Origin: Basfia succiniciproducens | GTDB lineage: Bacteria; Pseudomonadota; Gammaproteobacteria; Enterobacterales; Pasteurellaceae | Direction: 5' to 3' | DNA length: 64,000 bases | Assembly (NCBI RefSeq): GCF_011455875.1 | Contig: NZ_CP015031.1 | Span: 496,001 to 560,000 of the forward strand | Part shown: positions 57,782-64,000 of the stretch, one piece after another | Position numbering within the stretch: the stretch's first letter is position 1 | Layout of the letters: every line of letters begins with the position of its first letter | The notes under the pieces: generated by a model | The model's database searches: none | What the model was told of the DNA's origin: nothing | What the model saw: the letters and a program-made list of their open reading frames with translations, nothing else | Position numbers and translations under genes: made by a program

Positions 57782-60427
57782 ATGGCGGGTGCCGCGACCG
57801 GATTAGCAACGGCCGGCGGGGCGGCAATCATCGGCTTAGTGGCCTATAAAGTCGGGGATGCGCTAGGCGGAGCTGCTACCCATGCGGTGATGAAGTATCT
57901 GTTTGGGAAAGAGCCGATTCCCGAATCGGGAAATAACCCGATTTGTGTCGGTGATGACGTTTACCATAAAAATAAAAGTGCGGCATTTTGGGGCATTTTA
58001 GGCGGTATTGTATTAGGTGGTATTGTAGCGGCAGCCCTTCCTGGTGTGGGTCTTTTTCTGGGTGCTGCCATTTGCGGTATGGTAACCGGGGTTTGTGCGG
58101 GTGTTGGTAATGCCTTATCTCAATACGGTGAGAAAAAAGGCGTGGTATTAAAAGGCTCGCCCAATGTTTTCTTTGAAAATAAAGCGGTTGCCCGAGTCGG
58201 TGATTTAATCGAATGTTCTGACCATGGTGGTGAGCAATTTATGGCGGAAGGAGCGGAAACCGTGTTTGCCAACGGATTGCCGATTTCTCGTATCGGTCAT
58301 TCAACGACTTGTGACGGTACCTTGGTAGGCGGACGACAAACGGTATTAGAAACGGAGGCGACCTCATCGGCTTATCATTTACCGATTACGTCCAGCGTAC
58401 CGTTATGGTTAGAGGAGCTCGCAACCTACAGCGGGCTGGTTATGGAGGTGATTGATTTGGCGAAAGGCTTTAAGGGGCTTGCCGACGCTCGGACTGCCGT
58501 GGGCGACCCGGTTGATGTGGCGCGAGGCGCGTTGATTCAGGAATGGCATGTACTCTCATTCGAAGGCTCTTTGCCGCTGTGGCTTAATCGTTATTATTAT
58601 TCCACCCAACAACAAAGCGGATATTTGGGGCAAAATTGGTATGACGACTGGTCACAATGTTTACGTATTGATAACAAACGAAAAGAGATTATTTATATTA
58701 ACGAGAAAGGTGCCGCTTTCCATTATCCTTGTCGGGCAAATACCGTTTATGCCCAAAATGTGTATTGTAAACATCTGACTTTATTGAGTAACGATTTAAA
58801 CGCTATTTATTTATTCAACCGCAAACAGCAGAGAACATATTTATTTTCATCACAGGCGTCTGGGGATAAATCGGTCAGATATTTAACCGAAATCTCAGAC
58901 CGCTTCGGTAATCAAATCACCTTTCACTATAATGAATCCGGCTTATCGGAAGTTCGTCACAGTGACGGTTTTTCATTGCGGATAGCAAATTCAGACGGCT
59001 TAATTCAATCTATCACCTATCATTCAAAAAGCGAAAAGCGCGATTTAGCCCGTTTTGAGCACAATCGAGAAGGACAATTGGTCTTTTGTCATTCGTTCCA
59101 ATACGGCGAACTTCATCATCGTTATAATGACGCGGGCTATATGCATGCCTGGTGGGATAGCGACGCAACCTCAGTCAATATTGATTATGACGAGCGGGGA
59201 CGCGTAATCGGTACGCGGACAAAATCGGGGCATTATACGGAGCGTTATGAATATGACGATGAAAACCGCTGCACCCGTTATTTTGATGCGGAAGGCGGGG
59301 AAAGTTGTTATTGGTATAATGACGATGATGTGGTCACCCAAACCCGCGATGCGCTGGGCAATATTACGCGCAGCGAGTGGGAATACGGGCTGAAAACGGC
59401 ACACATCGATGCGTTAGGCAGAGAAACGCGCTACCGCTATAACGATTACGGCGACATCAGCCAAGTGGAGACGGCGGACGGTCGGGTTTTTCAGTATAAA
59501 TATAATCCTGACGGTTTATTGCTGGAGGTTAAAAACCCGCTGGGAGAATGTTGGGAATACCGCTATGGCAGCCGTAATGAACTGCGTTTTGTGATTGCGC
59601 CGAACAAGTTAAAATGGGAGTATCGTTATAACGCGCGTTATCAGGTTGTTCGTCAGCAATTTCCTGACGATAACTATGTGAGTTACCGTTATAATGACGA
59701 CAATCAATTAATCGGGATTCGTCATAGTCAAGGTGAACAAACCGAATTGATGACCGAAGAGGGCTATATCGACTACCGTCAAAAACTCAACTTATGGGGC
59801 GAAGCGGAAATCGACGGCTACCGCCACCACGCCGCAAACGACAGCACGCAACTAAAATGCAACCATCGTTTTGTAGGGCAATACTACGATGAAGAAAACG
59901 GGCTACATTACAACCGCTTCCGCTATTACTCACCTGAAACGGGGCAGTATATCAGCTCAGACCCGATAGGGTTATTGGGCGGGTTTAATCCTTATGGGTA
60001 TGTGTTTGATCCTACGGGATGGGTGGATCCGTTGGGATTGGCTTTAGAACATGTAATATTCCCTCCAGATCAAGTATTGAAAGAAGTAACAATTCAAATG
60101 CAAGGTAGCCGTAGTGCAGACTTTAAAGCAGCAAATACCGCAGCAAAAATAAATGGTGTTAGCGGAAATCCGACTACTAAAGCTCATAGAGATAATTATG
60201 GTGAAGTTACTTGGCATCATGCGAATTATGATCCTACGACTAATACTGCTACCATGCAATTAGTGGAACAATCTGTTCATGAGGCGAGTTTACCGCACGC
60301 ATGTTCCGTGAGAGACTTTGAACAAACAACAGGTCTGAAATATGAAACCCCAGAAGCCAAGCAAAAAGCTGCAGAACTGAATGCTGCACAGGAAAGAAGA
60401 AAGCAACAACAAAACGTTTGTGGATAA
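57782..60427 (+). CDS. PAAR-RHS protein with C-terminal WHH nuclease toxin
   Basis: 881 aa, probable type VI secretion effector. Hydrophobic N-terminal segments (about residues 1-35 and 75-120) flank ICVGDDVYHKNK. PAAR-type repeats GSPNVFFENKAVARVGDLIE and FANGLPISRIGHSTTCDG follow at about 125-195. An RHS shell with YD repeats (RYEYDDENRC, RYRYNDYGDI, YKYNPDGLLLEV) runs to the conserved end GQYYDEENGLHYNRFRYYSP..GYVFDPTGWVDPLGLA near residue 754. The last 127 residues are AT-rich and hold TWHHANYDPTTNTATMQLVE and SVHEASLPH, the WHH (HNH/Endo VII) nuclease motif. The shell is shorter than usual and the 5' end has no clear ribosome site. Confidence 0.85.
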   Translation: MAGAATGLATAGGAAIIGLVAYKVGDALGGAATHAVMKYLFGKEPIPESGNNPICVGDDVYHKNKSAAFWGILGGIVLGGIVAAALPGVGLFLGAAICGMVTGVCAGVGNALSQYGEKKGVVLKGSPNVFFENKAVARVGDLIECSDHGGEQFMAEGAETVFANGLPISRIGHSTTCDGTLVGGRQTVLETEATSSAYHLPITSSVPLWLEELATYSGLVMEVIDLAKGFKGLADARTAVGDPVDVARGALIQEWHVLSFEGSLPLWLNRYYYSTQQQSGYLGQNWYDDWSQCLRIDNKRKEIIYINEKGAAFHYPCRANTVYAQNVYCKHLTLLSNDLNAIYLFNRKQQRTYLFSSQASGDKSVRYLTEISDRFGNQITFHYNESGLSEVRHSDGFSLRIANSDGLIQSITYHSKSEKRDLARFEHNREGQLVFCHSFQYGELHHRYNDAGYMHAWWDSDATSVNIDYDERGRVIGTRTKSGHYTERYEYDDENRCTRYFDAEGGESCYWYNDDDVVTQTRDALGNITRSEWEYGLKTAHIDALGRETRYRYNDYGDISQVETADGRVFQYKYNPDGLLLEVKNPLGECWEYRYGSRNELRFVIAPNKLKWEYRYNARYQVVRQQFPDDNYVSYRYNDDNQLIGIRHSQGEQTELMTEEGYIDYRQKLNLWGEAEIDGYRHHAANDSTQLKCNHRFVGQYYDEENGLHYNRFRYYSPETGQYISSDPIGLLGGFNPYGYVFDPTGWVDPLGLALEHVIFPPDQVLKEVTIQMQGSRSADFKAANTAAKINGVSGNPTTKAHRDNYGEVTWHHANYDPTTNTATMQLVEQSVHEASLPHACSVRDFEQTTGLKYETPEAKQKAAELNAAQERRKQQQNVCG

Positions 60428-60445
60428 GCGTATAGGAGAAATAAT

Positions 60446-60832
60446 ATGAATGTTAACGACATTATGTTTAGTGATAATTTAGAAATGTATATTTCTATTC
60501 CAGAAGAATCTCATTCCATAAATCTAGTAATTGCAGACTATTTGGAATTAGCAGAACAAGATTTATCTGTAGAATACAAGCAAAAAATTATTAAAATGAT
60601 TGGACAAAGTGGAGAATGGTACTCTTTAGGGCAAAATAGGATTTTTGATGATCTTTCTGAAAAAGGTGAGTTGATGTCTATTTTTCTATTATCCGAACAA
60701 ACAGAAGACGAATTTGTTATTGGTTTGCTATTTAGAGTTGAAATCGATGTAGAACATGGAAGAGGCATGAAAATATCACTAAATTCAATGAGTATTCTTA
60801 AATATGGCATAGGTGAAGTAGCGTTTATATAA
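60446..60832 (+). CDS. Probable immunity protein for the RHS-WHH toxin
   Basis: 128 aa, acidic, no signal peptide or membrane helix. AGGAGA precedes the ATG at the usual distance. Not recognised as a known family by eye. Position 18 bp after the toxin-bearing end of the RHS gene, its small size, acidic nature and AT-rich composition like the toxin tail are those of a cognate immunity gene. Segments: LVIADYLELAEQDLSVEYKQ and FDDLSEKGELMSIFLLSEQT. Function is inferred from context only. Confidence 0.65.
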   Translation: MNVNDIMFSDNLEMYISIPEESHSINLVIADYLELAEQDLSVEYKQKIIKMIGQSGEWYSLGQNRIFDDLSEKGELMSIFLLSEQTEDEFVIGLLFRVEIDVEHGRGMKISLNSMSILKYGIGEVAFI

Positions 60833-60844
60833 AAGCTCCACGAT

Positions 60845-60868
60845 GGCGCAAGCGTCCATACTTGCGCC
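60845..60868 (+). terminator. Hairpin after the immunity gene
   Basis: GGCGCAAG-CGTCCATA-CTTGCGCC, perfect 8-bp stem 13 bp after the immunity stop; no T run. Confidence 0.55.
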
Positions 60869-60871
60869 TAC

Positions 60872-60930
60872 AACAAGCGGTCAGTTTTAGCCTGTTTTTG
60901 CAAAATTTCAACTAAAACAGACCGCTTGTT
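60872..60930. repeat. Inverted pair of Apl-type uptake signals
   Basis: AACAAGCGGTCAGTTTTAG (60872-60890) and CTAAAACAGACCGCTTGTT (60912-60930) form a 19-bp inverted repeat with one mismatch. The core ACAAGCGGTC is the uptake signal of the Actinobacillus pleuropneumoniae/Mannheimia haemolytica clade, not the Haemophilus-type signal of the rest of the window. It borders the insertion-sequence end. Confidence 0.85.
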
Positions 60931-61031
60931 GATCTGCTCCCCAAAACTTGGACAGATAAATAAACTTAAGTTAAATATTGAGCTCTGTACTGCGCAGGGC
61001 CCAAATTTTTTAAACCGGGAATGCGTTCCTG
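60931..61031 (-). mobile_element. 3' remnant of an IS3-family (IS150-like) element
   Basis: On the minus strand a frame ending at 60966 reads [20 protein letters not shown] then stop, the usual C-terminus of an IS3-family OrfB transposase. Beyond it TGTCCAAGTTTTGGGGAGCAG (60934-60954, inverse) resembles the IS150-type terminal repeat. Only about 100 bp remain; it abuts the truncated sucA. Confidence 0.65.
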
Positions 61032-62526
61032 CTTCCGCCACCAAACGATCTGCATACACTTTGCGAGGCGTTGGGTGTTTTTTGATAATGCTGTACATCA
61101 TCGGTTGAGTGGCTAATGGTTCGTCAGCTTCGTTATGACCGTGGCGACGGTACGAAATCAAATCAATGAAAATATCACGCTTGAACTTGGTGCGATATTC
61201 CACTGCCATTCGTGCCGCAAAGGCGACCGCTTCAGGATCATCACCATTCACGTGAATAATTGGCGCCTGAATCATCTTAGCAATATCCGTGCAGAACTCG
61301 GTTGAGCGGGTGTCATTCGGGTTTGAAGTGGTAAAGCCGATTTGGTTGTTGATCACAATGCGAATCGTACCGCCCACCGAATAACTTCGGGCATTCGACA
61401 TATTCAAGGTTTCTTGTACCACTCCTTGCCCAGTAACTGCGGAGTCGCCATGTACGGTAATTGCCAATACTTTACTGTAATCGCTATCGCCTGCTCGCTC
61501 TTGTCTCGCACGCACCGAGCAATTACCACCGGACTGACAATTTCTAAATGTGAGGGGTTGAAAGCTAATGCTAAGTGGACACGTTTATCATCCACAGCAA
61601 AATCAGAAGAAAAACCTTGGTGATATTTTACATCCCCCGTACGATTTCCTTCAGCGTGTTTACCCGCAAACTCATCAAACAGTTCCGCCGGTTTTTTTAC
61701 CAAAAACGTTCACTAAGATATTTAAACGTCCACGGTGTGCCATTCCGACTACCACATCTTGCATACCATTACGTGAGGCGTGGCGAATAATCTCCTTCAT
61801 CATCGGAATAAAAGCATCTGAGCCTTCTAGGGAGAAACGTTTAGCCCCTGGGAATTTCGCACCAAGATAACGTTCCAAACCATCAGCTGCAGTTAATTCT
61901 GCTAATAAATTGATTTTTCATCTCGAGTGAAAAGAGGTTTATTCAACACACTTTCCATCTTCGCCTGTAGCCAGTTACGCTGTTCCATATCCTGAACATG
62001 CATAAACTCTAAGCCGATGGTGCCGAGATAGGTCTGTTTTAACGCTTCGGCTAATTCAGAGAATTTCATGGTATCTTTGCCGTAAACATATTTACCTACG
62101 GTGACGGTTTCATTCAGATCCGCTTCACTAAAGCCGTGATGTTTATAATCTAATTCTGGCACGACTGACGTTTTCCAACGGTAGTAATTGAGAGGGTCTA
62201 GATTTGCCTGTGTATAGCCACGGAAATGGTGGGCGTTAATCCAATTGAAGTAAACGGACTTGTCTCGCTGAGGTTTCAGGATCAACGACGGCAACAGCTT
62301 CAGGTACATTTTCACGGGCAAGTTTACGGAAATAATCACGTACTTGAGAATGAGGTTGCTCAACCATAGCTGAGCGAGGGAAGGAATCAAAAATTGCTTG
62401 CCAAGAAGCATCAACCGATTGCGGATTTTCAAGGTATTGGTCATAAATTTCTTCAACATAGGACTGATTCGAACCACCAAATGGACTGGAAGCCAGCCAA
62501 TCGTCAAAATTATTGTATTGTTGCAT
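61032..62526 (-). pseudogene. sucA: 2-oxoglutarate dehydrogenase E1, truncated and frameshifted
   Basis: Start MQQYNNFDDWLASSPFGGSN at 62526. Corresponds to about the first half of SucA (normally about 930 aa). Four single-base lesions are readable: an extra base near 62242 (before INAHHFRGYTQANLDPLNYY), a missing base near 61907 (before LLAELTAADGLERYLGAKF), an extra A in a homopolymer near 61692-61698 (KKPAELFDEF), and a missing base near 61519 (before [12 protein letters not shown]). Homology ends at YADRLVAE near 61032, where insertion-sequence DNA begins. TPP-binding and C-terminal parts are lost and sucB is not adjacent. Confidence 0.9.
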
Positions 62527-62744
62527 AAAACACCAACCTGTTTGGGCCTAAAAACCGCGCGTATTATACCTGAAATTTTTTTCTAAAAATGTGATGTTTA
62601 TCAGATTTTAAATTTTATTTATATTTCTATTTTTGCAAAATATTTTCCTAAAATCATATCTTGTTGCAAATTTATCTTCAGTTAAAATGCACACATCGAA
62701 AAGCAATCGGGCGTTAGAAAAATTAAATAGAAGGAAAACAAATT

Positions 62745-63434
62745 ATGTTACAAGTAAGAAAAGCAAACGAACGCGGATATGCCAATCACGGCTGGTTAGA
62801 GAGTTATCACACATTCTCATTCGCAGATTACTACGATCGCAATCATATGCACTTCTCAGATTTACGCGTAATTAACGAAGATTTGGTTGCACCAACAATG
62901 GGTTTCGGCACACACCCACACAAAGATATGGAGATTCTATCTTATGTGTTAAAAGGCACCATTGCACACAAAGACAGTATGGGTAATGTTGAAACCTTTT
63001 CAGCTGGCGAATTTCAAATTATGTCAGCAGGTACGGGTGTGTATCACTCGGAATTTAACCCAAGCGAAACGGAAGATTTACACTTCTTGCAAATTTGGAT
63101 TATGCCGAATGAGTTAGGCATTAAACCCCGCTACGATCAGAAAAAATTTGCCGATAAAGAAGGGGCAACCTTGATTTTATCACCCAACGCAAAAGACGAA
63201 TCTTTTAAAGTTTACCAAGATATGAAACTCTGGCGTCATCAATACCAAGCGGATCAAGCGGTCGAAATTGAGCTAAATTCTGCAAGAAATTACTGGTTAC
63301 AAGTGGTTAAAGGCGATTTAACTGTCAATGGTGTTGTACTTTCAACTTTTGATGCGGTGGGAATTCGTGCAGAAGAGTTAGCAAAAATTGAAATATCAAG
63401 TGATGCTGAGTTTTTACTTTTTGATTTGAAATAA
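62745..63434 (+). CDS. Pirin family protein
   Basis: 229 aa bicupin. Metal site residues in GFGTHPHKDMEILSYVLKGT near residue 55 (His-x-His and Glu) and later SAGTGVYHSEFNP; FLQIWIMPNELGIKPRYDQK is typical of the YhhW/pirin group. Related proteins show quercetin 2,3-dioxygenase activity; the physiological role is unknown. AGAAGGA precedes the ATG. Contains ATCAAGCGGTCG (63253-63264), nine of ten bases of the Apl-type uptake signal, supporting a foreign origin. Confidence 0.93.
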   Translation: MLQVRKANERGYANHGWLESYHTFSFADYYDRNHMHFSDLRVINEDLVAPTMGFGTHPHKDMEILSYVLKGTIAHKDSMGNVETFSAGEFQIMSAGTGVYHSEFNPSETEDLHFLQIWIMPNELGIKPRYDQKKFADKEGATLILSPNAKDESFKVYQDMKLWRHQYQADQAVEIELNSARNYWLQVVKGDLTVNGVVLSTFDAVGIRAEELAKIEISSDAEFLLFDLK

Positions 63435-63506
63435 ATTATCGTTTATTGCTATTTATGGTTGGGCGCTTTTTAGCCCAACTATCTATTATTTATTAGGAGA
63501 ACTTTT

Positions 63507-64000
63507 ATGAAAAAAAACGCACTTGCTCTTGCAATGGGATTTATTTCTTTAACTGCAAGCCAAGCAACCTTTGCAAAAGCAGGAGATATTGTAAATATCG
63601 CTGAGCCATTTAAAGCCACTGTGTTGGTTGATGGCTTAGAAAGTCCTTGGGAAATGCTTTGGGGTAAAGATAACCAAATTTGGATCACAGAACGCCAAGG
63701 TAAAAACATTGCCACGATCGATCCTAAAACAGGTAAACGCACCATACTTTATACCTTTGAAAACGCCTTTGCTGAACCGCCACACCAAGGGGTATTAGGT
63801 TTAACATTTGATCCAGAGTTTTTATCAGGCAAAGGTGATAACTTCCTTTATACTGCTTATACCTATAACGAAGGCGACAACAAATTTGCTCGTATTGTAC
63901 GTTTAAGCTACGATCCAAAAACGAATAAATTAGCCGATGAATCTATCATTATTGATAAATTACCAGCGAGCAATGATCATAACTCAGGTCGTTTACGCTT
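63507..64000 (+). CDS. PQQ-dependent aldose sugar dehydrogenase family protein, 5' part
   Basis: First 164 residues; runs off the right edge. Signal peptide (MKKNALALAMGFISLTASQA, cut after FAKA). Beta-propeller start typical of soluble glucose/aldose dehydrogenases: VLVDGLESPWEMLWGKDNQI, ITERQGKNIATIDPKTGKRT, HQGVLGLTFDPEFL with the catalytic His, and NDHNSGRLR. Periplasmic oxidation of sugars with PQQ is the family role. TAGGAGA lies 6 bp before the ATG. Starts 72 bp after the pirin gene. Confidence 0.88.
   Translation, partial: MKKNALALAMGFISLTASQATFAKAGDIVNIAEPFKATVLVDGLESPWEMLWGKDNQIWITERQGKNIATIDPKTGKRTILYTFENAFAEPPHQGVLGLTFDPEFLSGKGDNFLYTAYTYNEGDNKFARIVRLSYDPKTNKLADESIIIDKLPASNDHNSGRLR

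Noticed and set aside
60868-61030. Extension of the sucA frame through the insertion-sequence end
   Set aside because: The last 50 residues of that frame match nothing in SucA; another frame of the same bases gives a transposase C-terminus.
61032-62526. Possibility that the sucA frameshifts are only sequencing errors
   Set aside because: Three of four lesions are outside homopolymers and the gene is also truncated at foreign DNA, so decay is more likely. Resequencing would settle it.
62633-62875. Plus-strand 80-codon frame overlapping the pirin start
   Set aside because: It overlaps the ribosome site and first codons of the pirin gene in another frame; composition is not protein-like.
63479-63918. 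Minus-strand frames opposite the PQQ dehydrogenase gene
   Set aside because: The plus-strand frame has a signal peptide and family motifs; the reverse frames are shadows.

Overview
The window is chromosomal DNA from a member of the Pasteurellaceae. The first 51 kb carry about forty copies of the Haemophilus-type DNA uptake signal AAGTGCGGT, many as inverted pairs between genes. Gene content (complete Rsx/Rnf complex, comEC, ATP-dependent LigE, a sucrose-6-phosphate hydrolase, a WecA-dependent polysaccharide locus) fits the Basfia/Mannheimia succiniciproducens or Actinobacillus succinogenes neighbourhood. The species name is inference.

Layout. 1-2.5 kb: 3' part of dnaK, then dnaJ. 2.7-4.6 kb: a periplasmic PheC-like protein and the lipoprotein transglycosylase MltB. 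4.7-10.5 kb: a six-gene minus-strand surface polysaccharide cluster (two GT2 transferases, a Wzy-like polymerase, a GT25 transferase, a Wzx-like flippase, a pyruvyl-transferase-like protein). 10.7-18 kb: a DUF218 protein, scrB, hemL, wecA with a Wzz-like protein, and an NSS transporter. 18.1-24.3 kb: rsxABCDGE-nth, preceded by sanA. 25.3-29.1 kb: metX with a MetJ box; dksA and pcnB-folK, where pcnB appears to start at AUU. 29.1-29.6 kb: a 205-bp MITE-like element in the dksA/comEC gap. 29.6-36.7 kb: comEC-msbA-lpxK-ycaR-kdsB and a YidB-like gene. 36.8-47.4 kb: uvrC, ligE, a core MetE-like methyltransferase, yedI, ycaO, a yafS-like gene divergent from gloB, a DyP peroxidase, tesB and the 4.5S RNA gene ffs. 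47.4-52.9 kb: trxB-cydDC and ybbN. 53.1-57.0 kb: a gluconate/idonate module (idnDOT divergent from a gluconokinase) with two GntR/IdnR-type operators.

The last 7 kb are accessory. A wrecked vgrG remnant abuts a compact PAAR-RHS gene whose AT-rich C-terminus is a WHH-type nuclease toxin. A small AT-rich gene, the probable immunity gene, follows. Next come an inverted pair of the other Pasteurellaceae uptake signal (ACAAGCGGTC), the end of an IS3-family element, a truncated sucA pseudogene with four frameshifts, a pirin gene and the start of a PQQ-type sugar dehydrogenase. The switch of uptake-signal dialect indicates that the right end came from an Actinobacillus pleuropneumoniae-type donor.

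Most of the window is core metabolism and envelope biogenesis: lipid A/Kdo (msbA, lpxK, kdsB), surface glycans (wecA, wzz, the cluster), cytochrome bd assembly and thiol redox (cydDC, trxB), and competence-linked DNA handling (comEC, ligE). The effector/immunity island, the pcnB start, the MITE-like repeat and the uptake-signal switch most deserve a second look.
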